Shown here: positions 26,982-35,113 of the stretch, one piece after another
How the letters are laid out: every line of letters starts with the position of its first letter
Position numbering within the stretch: position 1 is the first letter of the stretch
DNA from: Erysipelatoclostridium sp. An173
GTDB lineage: Bacteria; Bacillota_I; Bacilli_A; Erysipelotrichales; Coprobacillaceae
Assembly: GCF_002160495.1 (NCBI RefSeq)
Contig: NZ_NFKR01000010.1
Span: 1 to 64,000, forward strand
DNA length: 64,000 bases
Direction: 5' to 3'
Notes under the pieces: model-generated
Database searches by the model: none
Seen by the model: only the letters and a program-made list of their open reading frames with translations
What the model was told of the DNA's origin: nothing
Program-made: the position numbers and the translations under genes

Positions 26982-27587
26982 CTATTCATTAATAATTGAT
27001 GGATTATAAACACTAGGTGATTTTAATGTTCTTACCAAAACTTCGGCCTGCTCTTTAGTTAACTGACTTGGTTCAACATTGTAATAATAGTTACTTGCTG
27101 CTTTAATACCATAATTGCCTTCACCTAAATATGTAATATTTAAATACATCTCTAAAATTTCATCTTTACTATAATCTCTTTCCAATTGCCAGGCGATAAA
27201 TACTTCGGCAAATTTTCTATCTAAACTTTTTTCAAAACTTAGACATAAATTTTTAGCTAATTGTTGTGTTATCGTACTGCCACCTTCTTTATAAGACCAG
27301 GTAGCTAAATTCGTCAACATAGCTCGAGTTAAACCAATATAGTCTACACCATGATGCTGATAAAAACGATGATCTTCACTTTCAACAACTAGTTCAACAT
27401 ATACATCAGCTATTTCATCAAGCTTTACATAATCTTCTTTGTTTTGTAATTCTGCAACTCTTTGTTCAATATTCTTTTCCTCAATTACATCCTGATAAAC
27501 TTTATAACCTTGATAAGCATAAAATCCACAAAATATTAAAGCAATAAGTATTATGATAACAAATAAACGGAAAATAATTTTTTTCAT
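26982..27587 (-). CDS. Monofunctional peptidoglycan glycosyltransferase (GT51)
   Basis: A 201-aa membrane-anchored GT51 transglycosylase that polymerises lipid II into glycan strands. One N-terminal membrane helix (MKKIIFRLFVIIILIALIFCGFYAY) and motif 1 VESEDHRFYQHHGVD with catalytic Glu, motif 2 EGGSTITQQLAKNL, motif 3 RKFAEVFIAWQLER, motif 4 EILEMYLNITYLGEGNYGI. No transpeptidase domain follows, so it is the MtgA/SgtB type rather than a PBP1. Start ATG 27587 is chosen by AGAGGGATTTGT upstream; the preceding residues in frame lack an RBS. Confidence 0.92.
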   Translation of the reverse strand: MKKIIFRLFVIIILIALIFCGFYAYQGYKVYQDVIEEKNIEQRVAELQNKEDYVKLDEIADVYVELVVESEDHRFYQHHGVDYIGLTRAMLTNLATWSYKEGGSTITQQLAKNLCLSFEKSLDRKFAEVFIAWQLERDYSKDEILEMYLNITYLGEGNYGIKAASNYYYNVEPSQLTKEQAEVLVRTLKSPSVYNPSIINE

Positions 27588-27692
27588 ACAAATCCCTCTT
27601 TTATATCTAATACTATTATAATAACTACAATAACTATATTTTTCCATCGATATGCATTACATAACCTTACAAAATCGTCACTTTATAATATT

Positions 27693-27722
27693 AAAAGATA
27701 GCTAACTGCCTAGCTATCTTTT
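27693..27722 (-). terminator. Terminator downstream of MocR gene
   Basis: AAAAGATAGCTA (27693-27704), loop ACTGCC, TAGCTATCTTTT (27711-27722): a perfect 12-bp stem about 165 bp after the regulator's stop; it could also insulate the transglycosylase promoter. Confidence 0.75.
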
Positions 27723-27887
27723 AATCATGAAAATATCCGGGGAAAGATATATCTTGTAGTCTGTTTGAAAAAGGATTGAAAAAACAATGTAAATATCTTT
27801 GACTACGCTTGTAATTATATTAAAAGAATTTCGAAATAATGAGTCACTAATTTATAAGATTATCAACCATTTTTGGTAAAATATGTT

Positions 27888-29228
27888 TTAAGAATTATAT
27901 AGCTTAATAGCTATTTGATAAATTCTTTTTAAAACAAATTCTAATTCCGCTTTAGTAACTCGTGAAATACTTAACCTAATACTTTGCTCATTATTATAGT
28001 TATAATAGCTGCTATGATTAGTTGATACGTAAATATCTTCTTTTTCTAATTTTTTTACTAATAGATCACTATTAATCTTTTTTGAAAATTTTAACGTAAA
28101 ATAATAACCAGATTTGCCACCTATTAATTCAATAATTTGATTATCCCATTCTTTTGTAATCTTTTTTACAACCTTTAATTTACTTTGAATTTCTTTAGCG
28201 ATTGTTTTAGATTGAAATTGATAAATATCACTACGAATATAAGCTTCTAAAGTTGCCTGTGAAACTAGTGATGGCATATGATAAGAGTAATAATATGATA
28301 GTTTGGTCATTTTATCCATTGTTTCTATAAAATCATCGTCTACAACAGCAATACCAATTCTTATAAATGGAATTGTTTTAGTATAACTACGTAAATAAAT
28401 ACAATGATCTCGATTAGAAAAATAATATAACGGTAAATATTTGGGAATTGGATCATAATGACTAAAATAATCATCTTCAATAATATAAACATCGTATTTT
28501 ATTGCTAGTTCCATAATTTTTTTTCGTGTTTGATGGTCATAATAAGTTCCTAAGGGATTATGATGACGAGGAATAGTATAAAAAAACTTGATTTTTTCGT
28601 ATTTAAAAATACGTTCTAGTTCTTTTAAATCAATACCATATTGATCTCGTTTAATTACTTTAACTGGTAATTTCATTTCTTTTAAATATTTTATATAAAA
28701 CGAGTAACTAGGTTCTTCGATTAAAATAGTATTTTTTCCATTTGGAAACGGACTATTAGAAAAAATCGTCAACATTTGCATGATTCCTTGAATCAAATAA
28801 ATATTTTTTTCACTAGTATAAATTCCATCTAATTGTAAATATGATGGTAATATTTCATTTAAACTATCAACTCCTCTTACAGTCAAATCTAATGTTTTAA
28901 ACGAATAAAGTTCAGCAGCAATATTTAAACACTGTTTCATTTCGTTAAATAAATGACTGTTTACTAGAGGGTTACCTGTCTCTAAATGATAACCTTCATG
29001 ATTATTAGATTGGATTCTAATTCCATCAGCAATGTAATATCCACTTTGTGGTTTAGAAAAAATTAAACATTGTTTTTCTAAAGTTTCATATGCTTTTAAA
29101 ACAGTCCCCTTGCTTACTTGATATTGATTGGCCATTATCATTAGTGATGGTAATTTATCACCAGGTTTGTATTTATTATTTTGAATATTTCTTTTTATAT
29201 CAGCCACAATTTGTTCATAGTATTTCAT
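27888..29228 (-). CDS. MocR-type regulator (GntR HTH fused to aminotransferase fold)
   Basis: A 446-aa PLP-dependent transcription regulator. The N-terminal winged HTH (about 1-75: YEQIVADIKRNIQNNKYKPGDKLPSLMIMANQYQVSKGTVLKAYETLE) is GntR class; the rest is a fold-type I aminotransferase domain with the NPLGTYYD substrate motif, EDDYFSHYD, and the PLP-lysine region SYTKTIPFIRIG. MocR proteins sense PLP or amino compounds. Start ATG 29228 follows AGGTGAT. It is divergent from the GH4 gene, with a TGTACTAGTACA palindrome between them. Confidence 0.88.
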   Translation of the reverse strand: MKYYEQIVADIKRNIQNNKYKPGDKLPSLMIMANQYQVSKGTVLKAYETLEKQCLIFSKPQSGYYIADGIRIQSNNHEGYHLETGNPLVNSHLFNEMKQCLNIAAELYSFKTLDLTVRGVDSLNEILPSYLQLDGIYTSEKNIYLIQGIMQMLTIFSNSPFPNGKNTILIEEPSYSFYIKYLKEMKLPVKVIKRDQYGIDLKELERIFKYEKIKFFYTIPRHHNPLGTYYDHQTRKKIMELAIKYDVYIIEDDYFSHYDPIPKYLPLYYFSNRDHCIYLRSYTKTIPFIRIGIAVVDDDFIETMDKMTKLSYYYSYHMPSLVSQATLEAYIRSDIYQFQSKTIAKEIQSKLKVVKKITKEWDNQIIELIGGKSGYYFTLKFSKKINSDLLVKKLEKEDIYVSTNHSSYYNYNNEQSIRLSISRVTKAELEFVLKRIYQIAIKLYNS

Positions 29229-29247
29229 TTTTATCACCTACATTAAT

Positions 29248-29273
29248 ATTATAGCACAAATTGTACTAGTACA
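29248..29273 (-). promoter_or_regulatory. Candidate MocR operator/promoter
   Basis: A perfect 12-bp palindrome TGTACTAGTACA at 29262-29273 lies just upstream of a minus-strand TATAAT (29248-29253) before the MocR gene. It is a likely site for autoregulation and possibly for control of the divergent GH4 gene. Confidence 0.55.
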
Positions 29274-29355
29274 GTTTAAAGTTATAGCTATTGTATTTTT
29301 ATTAATAAGCAATATAATTTAAGTATCGATAGGTTAAAAAAGGAGAAATAGATAA

Positions 29356-30690
29356 ATGGAAAAAAAAGAATCTGTAAAAATTGTTACTATTGGTGGTGGG
29401 AGCAGTTATACTCCAGAATTAGTTGAAGGTTTTATCAATCGTTATGATACTTTACCAATTAAAGAATTATGCTTAGTTGATATTCCTGAAGGTAAAGAAA
29501 AATTGGAAACTGTTGGGGCGTTAGCTCAAAGAATGGTTAAAAAAGCTGGATTACCTATGAAAGTCACTTTATCTTATAACCGCAAGGAAGCTTTAAAAGG
29601 TGCTGATTTTGTCACAACACAAATGCGTATCGGTCGTTTACCATCACGTATTTTAGATGAAAGAATTCCTATTTCTCATGGTATGATTGGTCAAGAAACA
29701 AACGGTGCTGGAGGAATGTTTAAAGCTTTTAGAACTATTCCTGTTATTTTAGACATCGTAAAAGATATCCAAGAAATATGCCCAGATGCCTGGTTAATTA
29801 ACTTTACAAATCCTGCAGGGATGGTTAATGAAGCAATTTATCGTTATACTGATTTTAAACGGGCAATTGGTTTATGTAATGTTCCTGTAAATATGGTAAG
29901 TGGTTTTGCAAAAATGTTAAACGCTAAAGAAGAAGATGTAACAATGGAAATCCAAGGTGTTAATCACTTTATCTTTGCAACTGATGTTTTTGTAAATGGT
30001 GTTTCTCGTTTTGATGAATTATTAGATCGTTATGCAAACTTAAAAGAAGAAGATACTATTCAAATGAAAAACTTCGTTTCTTTACCATATTCACCATCAT
30101 TTATCAAAGGATTAAAGGCTATTCCATGTCCTTATCATAATTATTACTTCTATACTAAAGAACAATTAGAAGAAGAACAAGAACAATTTAAAACTGGTAC
30201 AGTTCGTGGTGAAGTTGTTAGTAAAACAGAGGATGAATTATTTGAATTATATGGTCATGAAGAATTAGCAGTTAAACCTAAACAATTAGAAATGCGTGGT
30301 GGTGCTAAATATTCTGATGCAGCTTGTAACTTAATTCAATCTATCTATAATAATACTGGTGATATTCAATATGTTGATGTAAGAAATAATGGAGCTATTG
30401 CTGACTTACCAATGGATAGCGCTGTTGAAGTTGCTTGCCGCATTACTGCTGATGGTCCAAAACCAGTAGCAACTGGAGCATTAAAATTACCAATTAGCGG
30501 TTATGTTCATATGATGAAATCATTTGAAAGATTAGTATGTGAAGCTGCGGTTACGGGAGATCGTGATTTAGCAGTTACTGCTTTAAATATCAACCCATTA
30601 TGTCCTAGTGATGCTCTTGCTAATATCGTTGTTGATGAGTTAATTGAAGCTCACAAAGAATATTTACCACAATTTACAAAAAATAAATAA
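29356..30690 (+). CDS. 6-phospho-beta-glucosidase, GH family 4
   Basis: A 444-aa NAD+- and Mn2+-dependent GH4 glycosidase acting on PTS-imported phosphorylated beta-glucosides such as cellobiose-6-phosphate. The N-terminal dinucleotide-binding loop TIGGGSSYTPELVEGF, NFTNPAGMVNEA, the metal-binding Cys in GLCNVPVNM and His in GVNHFIF are all present, with family-normal length. AAAGGAG precedes ATG 29356. No PTS permease is adjacent. It is divergent from a MocR regulator; a direct regulatory link is uncertain. Confidence 0.92.
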   Translation: MEKKESVKIVTIGGGSSYTPELVEGFINRYDTLPIKELCLVDIPEGKEKLETVGALAQRMVKKAGLPMKVTLSYNRKEALKGADFVTTQMRIGRLPSRILDERIPISHGMIGQETNGAGGMFKAFRTIPVILDIVKDIQEICPDAWLINFTNPAGMVNEAIYRYTDFKRAIGLCNVPVNMVSGFAKMLNAKEEDVTMEIQGVNHFIFATDVFVNGVSRFDELLDRYANLKEEDTIQMKNFVSLPYSPSFIKGLKAIPCPYHNYYFYTKEQLEEEQEQFKTGTVRGEVVSKTEDELFELYGHEELAVKPKQLEMRGGAKYSDAACNLIQSIYNNTGDIQYVDVRNNGAIADLPMDSAVEVACRITADGPKPVATGALKLPISGYVHMMKSFERLVCEAAVTGDRDLAVTALNINPLCPSDALANIVVDELIEAHKEYLPQFTKNK

Positions 30691-30705
30691 TATTTTAAAA
30701 ATACA

Positions 30706-30733
30706 ATAAAGACAGTTTCAAAACTGTCTTTAT
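30706..30733. terminator. Bidirectional terminator, GH4 / phosphoesterase
   Basis: ATAAAGACAGTTT (30706-30718) and AAACTGTCTTTAT (30721-30733) form a near-perfect stem between convergent genes. Confidence 0.82.
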
Positions 30734-30737
30734 TGCT

Positions 30738-31166
30738 TTAATCAATCTTCTTTATTACTATTTCATAATTATTTTCATTTAAATACAATATTAAATATGT
30801 TAACGGTAAAGAAAATCGTTTACGACCACAACTACCAGGATTTAAATATAATGTTTTCCCCTTTTGATAACAAGCTAATTGATGCGAATGACCATAAATA
30901 TAAAAATCAACATCCTTTTTTTGATGCAATTCATGAATTAAATAAAAAGAATGACCAGCAATCTCAAAATATTCTTCTTCATTTAAATCTAAATTATCAT
31001 TATTCCCTTTTACTACATAAACCTTTGTTAGTTGTTGTAGTTCATCTAATATCTCTTTTTTTACAATATCTCCTGCATGAATGATATAATCACAATCTTT
31101 TAAATCATTAATAACTACTTCTTTTAATACATTATGAGTATCTGAAATAATTCCAATTTTTAACAT
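30738..31166 (-). CDS. YfcE/MJ0936-type metallophosphoesterase
   Basis: A 142-aa calcineurin-like phosphodiesterase. Motifs GIISDTHN, HAGDI, VKGNND and YGHSHQ supply the two-metal site (D-x-H, GDxx, GNxD, GHxH), as in the MJ0936/YfcE family. This is short but complete for this family. It is the last gene of a three-gene minus-strand operon with acylphosphatase and a hypothetical protein, only 2 bp after the latter. The physiological substrate is unknown. Confidence 0.9.
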   Translation of the reverse strand: MLKIGIISDTHNVLKEVVINDLKDCDYIIHAGDIVKKEILDELQQLTKVYVVKGNNDNLDLNEEEYFEIAGHSFYLIHELHQKKDVDFYIYGHSHQLACYQKGKTLYLNPGSCGRKRFSLPLTYLILYLNENNYEIVIKKID

Positions 31167-31168
31167 CT

Positions 31169-31534
31169 TTAATCTTTACCTTTTATATTATTACTCTTTA
31201 AAAAATCCTCTAATTCCTGATTTGATAAATCTTTTTGTTTAGTATTGAAATAACGCATCGTATCTTTAACTTTGGCACTTATATAGGCATTATAATCTAT
31301 TTTCTCACGGTAGATAGTATAAAACTCATAAACATAAGCTAAACCACCTTGAGCTTTAATACTATTTTTTAACGTATCTACTATTGTTTCAAAATCAAGA
31401 TTAGTAGCAATATATAAAAATACCTTAGGTCCCACAATTTTAATGATATAAATTCCATCAATATCATCATATTTTCTATTATTGATCCATTCCATTAACC
31501 TTTTATATCTTGCCGCTATTAAAACTATTACCAC
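31169..31534 (-). CDS. Hypothetical protein, 121 aa
   Basis: Not recognised. Starts at GTG 31534 (MVIVLIAARYKRLMEWINN) with AAAGGG about 9 bp upstream. Mixed alpha/beta, with a charged C-terminal helix (DLSNQELEDFLKSNNIKGKD). The tight packing between acylphosphatase (22 bp upstream) and the phosphoesterase (2 bp downstream) supports co-expression, but no functional link is evident. Confidence 0.6.
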   Translation of the reverse strand: MVIVLIAARYKRLMEWINNRKYDDIDGIYIIKIVGPKVFLYIATNLDFETIVDTLKNSIKAQGGLAYVYEFYTIYREKIDYNAYISAKVKDTMRYFNTKQKDLSNQELEDFLKSNNIKGKD

Positions 31535-31556
31535 AACATATTACCCTTTCTTTATA

Positions 31557-31829
31557 TTAATATTTAATTTCAAATGAATGTTCTGAAGGTTGTATCGTTA
31601 AATCTTCAACTTCTATATTATCAATAATAATATAACGAATATTTTGCATTTCCTTTATTAATTGTTGTATCTTAGTTTCTTCACCTTGAAAACAAGCCTC
31701 AACTGAACCATCATAAAGATTACGGACCCAGCCAGTTAAATTAAGCGCAGTTGCTTTTTGATATGTAGTAAAACGAAAACCAACGCCTTGAACTCGTCCT
31801 TTAAAAATATAATGTTTTCTAACAAGCAT
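31557..31829 (-). CDS. acyP: Acylphosphatase
   Basis: A 90-aa acylphosphatase hydrolysing carboxyl-phosphate bonds (e.g. acetyl phosphate). The phosphate loop GRVQGVGFR with catalytic Arg, and the catalytic Asn in GWVRNLYDGSVEA, are intact; full length. AGGAGGTTACTTAT precedes ATG 31829. First gene of a three-gene operon. Confidence 0.95.
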   Translation of the reverse strand: MLVRKHYIFKGRVQGVGFRFTTYQKATALNLTGWVRNLYDGSVEACFQGEETKIQQLIKEMQNIRYIIIDNIEVEDLTIQPSEHSFEIKY

Positions 31830-31892
31830 ATAAGTAACCTCCTAACCATGCAATAATTATATCACAAATATAACTTTATATAGCATAATAAA

Positions 31893-31925
31893 AGCACCTC
31901 TATTTTAAATAGAAGTGCTAGTTTT
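31893..31925. terminator. Orphan terminator left of the IS66 element
   Basis: AGCACCTCTATTT (31893-31905) pairs with AAATAGAAGTGCT (31907-31919) with one mismatch, then AGTTTTT. It ends no visible gene: acyP starts to its left and the IS66 begins to its right, so it may be left from a gene lost on the IS side. Confidence 0.65.
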
Positions 31926-32127
31926 TAAACTGATTTAACTTACGAGTTTTCTTTGTTACTATATATAAAATTGTAAGTGGTCTATAATTAACACACTTAA
32001 AATTTAATGTAAATCCAATTAAAATATGAATGTAAATTTTATTAAAAATCTTATTTTATCTCATAAAACCAATATTTTTAGACCTGTTTATGGTATAATT
32101 TTTGTCATAGAAAGGTGTTGATTTTTG

Positions 32128-33732
32128 ATGGATTTTTCCACTATGTCCAGAAAACAGCTAGAACAGTTTGCTGAAGATTATTATCAAAAATACCAGAATG
32201 CCCAGCATAATGCTGAATTATATCTTAATCAGCTGAATAGATTAAAAAATGACAAATATGGTAAAAAATCTGAAAAGATATCTACCATTCAACCAACTCT
32301 TGATCTATTTGATGAGGCTGATGAACTGGCAGCTGCTGATGAATATAATGAAAAACGAATCAATGTCAAAAGCCATTCTCGCAAACCAAAAATCAATGCT
32401 ATGAATCATCTTCCTGAAGATATTGAAACAGAAGTCATTGAACATGACACTGAAGACAAAACATGTTCCAAATGCGGTGGTCAGCTACATCTGATGAATG
32501 TCATCGAGAGAAAAGAACTTGTAGTCATCCCCCGAAAAGTTAAATTACGAATTCATAAGATATACGAATACGGTTGTAGAAACTGTGAAAAGAATGATGA
32601 TTGCGGAATCATAAAAGCACCAGGACCACAACTATTATTTGATAAATCACCAGTTTCGATAGAAACCGTGGGTTATCTGATGGATATGAAATATAATCTT
32701 GGAGTGCCATTAAAAAGAATTGAATCTGCAATGAAAGTAGAGGGGATAATATTTCCCAGAAACACATATGCAAGATGGATGATCGAAACAGCCAAAAAAT
32801 ATTTAATGGTTATCTATGATCATCTTCACAAAAAGCTGCTTGATCATGATCTGATCATGGCCGACGAAACACATTACAGGATATATGGTGAAAAAGGGAA
32901 AAAACGTCTAGGAAAGACATATATATGGATCTATAGAACAGGGCCATATGTTAAACACCCAATAATTCTTTACCAATATGATGGAGGAAGGAATGGCAAT
33001 ATACCAAAATCATTTTTAACAGAATACAGCGGGTATCTATTGACCGACGACTATTCAGGATACAATAAAGTAACGAATGTAACACGCTGTCTTTGTCATG
33101 CCCACAGCAGACGCAAATATGTTGAAAATATCAAAGGTAAGGGGAAAAATGTTCATGAGGATATGCCAGAGATAAAAATTGTAGAAATGTACAAAGAAGT
33201 ATTCAAGGCAGATAAAAAACTCTTAGAAAAGTATCAGGATAATTATGATAAGATCAGGGAACTGCGAAATCAGGATTTAAATGAAAATGGTGAAGATATC
33301 AGCGTAAAGGCGAAACTTGATGATCTTTATAAATATCTGGAAAAGCTGTATGATGAAGTCATGCCAGGCAGTCCGCTTTATCAGGCACTAAGCTATAGCA
33401 TAAGCAATAAAGAATGGCTGTATAATTTTCTAGATGATGGACGAATTCCATTAACCAATAATTTGACGGAATTGAGTGTAAAACCAGTCATCAACGTAAG
33501 AAAATCAGCAATATTCTTTGGCAGTCCTGATGGTGCAAGAAGCAGTGCGTGTATCTTATCGCTGATACAGACAGCCAAGGAAAATGGTATATCTCCATAC
33601 CGATATATCTGCACGGTATTAAAATATATGGTTGAGCGAAAGGATGATTCTGGAAACATAAACATAAACGAAGATGAACTGGAATCATTAATGCCATGGA
33701 ACATAAAGAAAGCTCAGGTATCAAAAACTTGA
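32128..33732 (+). CDS. tnpC: IS66 transposase TnpC (DDE)
   Basis: A 534-aa IS66 transposase. The N-terminal coiled-coil (LNQLNRLKNDKYGKKSEK), a zinc-binding segment (CSKCGGQL and CRNCEKNDDCG), then the DDE core: first Asp in MADETHYRIYG, second in LLTDDYSGYN, and Glu in LTNNLTELSVKP, followed by FFGSPDGARSSA. All are intact and the length is full. ATG 32128 follows AAAGGTG; the preceding TTG at 32125 is less likely. A TATAAT lies at 32094-32099. Ends at its own hairpin terminator. Confidence 0.93.
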   Translation: MDFSTMSRKQLEQFAEDYYQKYQNAQHNAELYLNQLNRLKNDKYGKKSEKISTIQPTLDLFDEADELAAADEYNEKRINVKSHSRKPKINAMNHLPEDIETEVIEHDTEDKTCSKCGGQLHLMNVIERKELVVIPRKVKLRIHKIYEYGCRNCEKNDDCGIIKAPGPQLLFDKSPVSIETVGYLMDMKYNLGVPLKRIESAMKVEGIIFPRNTYARWMIETAKKYLMVIYDHLHKKLLDHDLIMADETHYRIYGEKGKKRLGKTYIWIYRTGPYVKHPIILYQYDGGRNGNIPKSFLTEYSGYLLTDDYSGYNKVTNVTRCLCHAHSRRKYVENIKGKGKNVHEDMPEIKIVEMYKEVFKADKKLLEKYQDNYDKIRELRNQDLNENGEDISVKAKLDDLYKYLEKLYDEVMPGSPLYQALSYSISNKEWLYNFLDDGRIPLTNNLTELSVKPVINVRKSAIFFGSPDGARSSACILSLIQTAKENGISPYRYICTVLKYMVERKDDSGNININEDELESLMPWNIKKAQVSKT

Positions 33733-33741
33733 TACCTTTTT
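33717..33741 (+). terminator. Terminator of tnpC
   Basis: GGTATCAA (33717-33724), loop AAAC, TTGATACC (33729-33736), T5. It spans the stop codon. Confidence 0.85.
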
Positions 33742-33750
33742 GAGCCTGGA

Positions 33751-34107
33751 TCAAAAGATCCTTTGCTTCATTTCATGGAATGCTTTGGACTGATGAATAC
33801 TTAAACCATCAAGCAGCCAGCTAAGCTGCTTTTTAGTGATCAGCATAGCTTCGTTTTCATCATTGGGCCATTGATATTTAGATTTGTCGGTAACGGTCTT
33901 AGTATAAAGTTCAAAACCATTGATGCACCAGTGAAGAACCTTAATCGATTTCCTGGTTCTATTGGAAAAGATAAACACAGCATCAGAAAAGGGATCAAGA
34001 TCGTAGATATCCCTAACCATAGCGGCTAGAGAAAGCATCCCTTTTCTAAAATCAGTGCGACCAGTAATGATGTAAATACGTTTGACATTGTTGACATCAA
34101 GAATCAT
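33751..34107 (-). CDS. tnpB: IS66 accessory protein TnpB
   Basis: The 118-aa IS66 Orf2 protein: GRTDFRKGMLSLAAMVRDIYDLDPFSDAVFIFSNR and KVLHWCINGFELYTK are the family core. Intact. It lies on the strand opposite tnpC, ending 18 bp from tnpC's stop, and 34 bp downstream of tnpA, with which it forms a normal tnpA-tnpB pair. Confidence 0.93.
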   Translation of the reverse strand: MILDVNNVKRIYIITGRTDFRKGMLSLAAMVRDIYDLDPFSDAVFIFSNRTRKSIKVLHWCINGFELYTKTVTDKSKYQWPNDENEAMLITKKQLSWLLDGLSIHQSKAFHEMKQRIF

Positions 34108-34141
34108 AGGATAAGCATCTGATAACAGATCTAAGCAGTTC

Positions 34142-34399
34142 TTAATCGAAACCAGGGAAAAGCTTTAATCTAAAACCATTATATTCCAATTGGATGAAAG
34201 AATTTTTGTTCATACTAATAGATCTAAGCTCAATTACTTTTTTAGTATGATCAGATTTTTGCTTATGATAATGATATTTCATATCATCAATGGAAACATG
34301 ATGACGATTACAGAAATCGATCATAGATATAAAGTTCTGGTTGGATTTGTATTGATCGATCAAAGCATTCCAGTCAATTGTTTCGTTATTTTTATTCAT
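34142..34399 (-). CDS. tnpA: IS66 accessory protein TnpA
   Basis: An 85-aa IS66 Orf1-like protein with a short helix-turn-helix-like N-terminal part (WNALIDQYKSNQNFISMIDFCNRHHVS) and a C-terminal strand region (FIQLEYNGFRLKLFPGFD). AAAGGAGG precedes ATG 34399. Co-directional with tnpB and nearest the right-hand inverted repeat, the usual IS66 order. Confidence 0.8.
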   Translation of the reverse strand: MNKNNETIDWNALIDQYKSNQNFISMIDFCNRHHVSIDDMKYHYHKQKSDHTKKVIELRSISMNKNSFIQLEYNGFRLKLFPGFD

Positions 34400-34472
34400 T
34401 ATAAGTGAACCTCCTTTGCGAGTATTATCTCACAATCATCGGTTCACTTATAGTGTGTTAATTATAGACCAC

Positions 34473-34607
34473 TTACAGCCATTTATGGACTGTGCTGTCA
34501 GCAATACCAAATTGTTTAGCAACAGCTACTTTAGATTTATTTGGATGCTCCAACACATATTGTACTACTCCTTGTTTAAATTCATCTGTAAATATTGGTT
34601 TAGTCAT
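34473..34607 (-). pseudogene. IS3-family OrfA fragment cut by IS66
   Basis: ATG 34607 opens MTKPIFTDEFKQGVVQYVLE, then HPNKSKVAVAKQFGIADSTV and HKWL, the N-terminal HTH of an IS3-type OrfA. The frame then enters the IS66 inverted repeat, whose bases supply the TAA stop. GAGGT lies upstream. The remainder of the IS3 element is not found on the other side of the IS66, so a deletion accompanied or followed insertion. Confidence 0.85.
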
Positions 34608-34679
34608 TGTCATATACCTCTTTCCTGTTTTTTGATTTAAGCTTATGACATTGTACCATATACTAGCTAGTTCTTCCAT

Positions 34680-35107
34680 TTAACCGGTACAGTTTTTATT
34701 CTAGTATCAATAACTTATAAGATGCTGAAAGACTAAAGTTAACCTTTGTCTCTTTAATGTGAAATTTAATTTTTTATTTTAGAAATTAATATATTGTTAT
34801 CGACAAGGGTTAATAAATTTGGGGAAATATGAAAAATAATGCAAAATAATTATAAAAATAGACTATAATAGAGCATATAGGTACTGATTGTGAGTTTAAA
34901 GATCTTTGGTAAGTATTAATTATGTGTTAAATATAAATATTATTTTTTATTTGATTGATTTTAGAAAACGTAATTGTTTAAGGAACTAAGTTTTATCTTT
35001 AGTATAATTTATAAATCACAAATGTAAGAATTATACTTTATTGTTATGAATTTAGTTATGATTATAACAAATTAACTTAAAAAATATGTTATTACTAGAA
35101 AGGTGAT
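34680..35107. other. Non-coding gap before the GHKL operon
   Basis: About 430 bp, very AT-rich, with no credible frame or RNA gene seen. A TATAAT at 35003-35008 (in TTTAGTATAATTTATAAAT) is a candidate -10 for the operon at 35114, but no convincing -35 is spaced correctly. Confidence 0.4.
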
Positions 35108-35113
35108 GTGATT

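Larger units (their letters stand above)
31972..34477. mobile_element. IS66-family insertion sequence with convergent tnpC
   Basis: Perfect 25-bp terminal inverted repeats (31972-31996 and 34453-34477), outer end GTAAGTGGTCTATAATTAAC, enclose about 2.5 kb. Contents are tnpC on the plus strand and tnpB and tnpA on the minus strand, so they converge. In ordinary IS66 elements the three genes share one direction. tnpC has its own terminator just before tnpB's end. The flanks (ATAAAATT left, AGCCATTT right) show no 8-bp target duplication, hinting at a rearrangement or deletion next to the element. The right end interrupts an IS3-type orfA. Confidence 0.9.

Noticed and set aside
33393-33754. Minus-strand frames (103 and 87 aa) opposite tnpC
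   Set aside because: Shadows of the transposase coding sequence; no RBS and no recognisable domain.
31964-34485. Target-site duplication of the IS66 element
   Set aside because: The 8 bp on either side differ (ATAAAATT and AGCCATTT), so no duplication is present.
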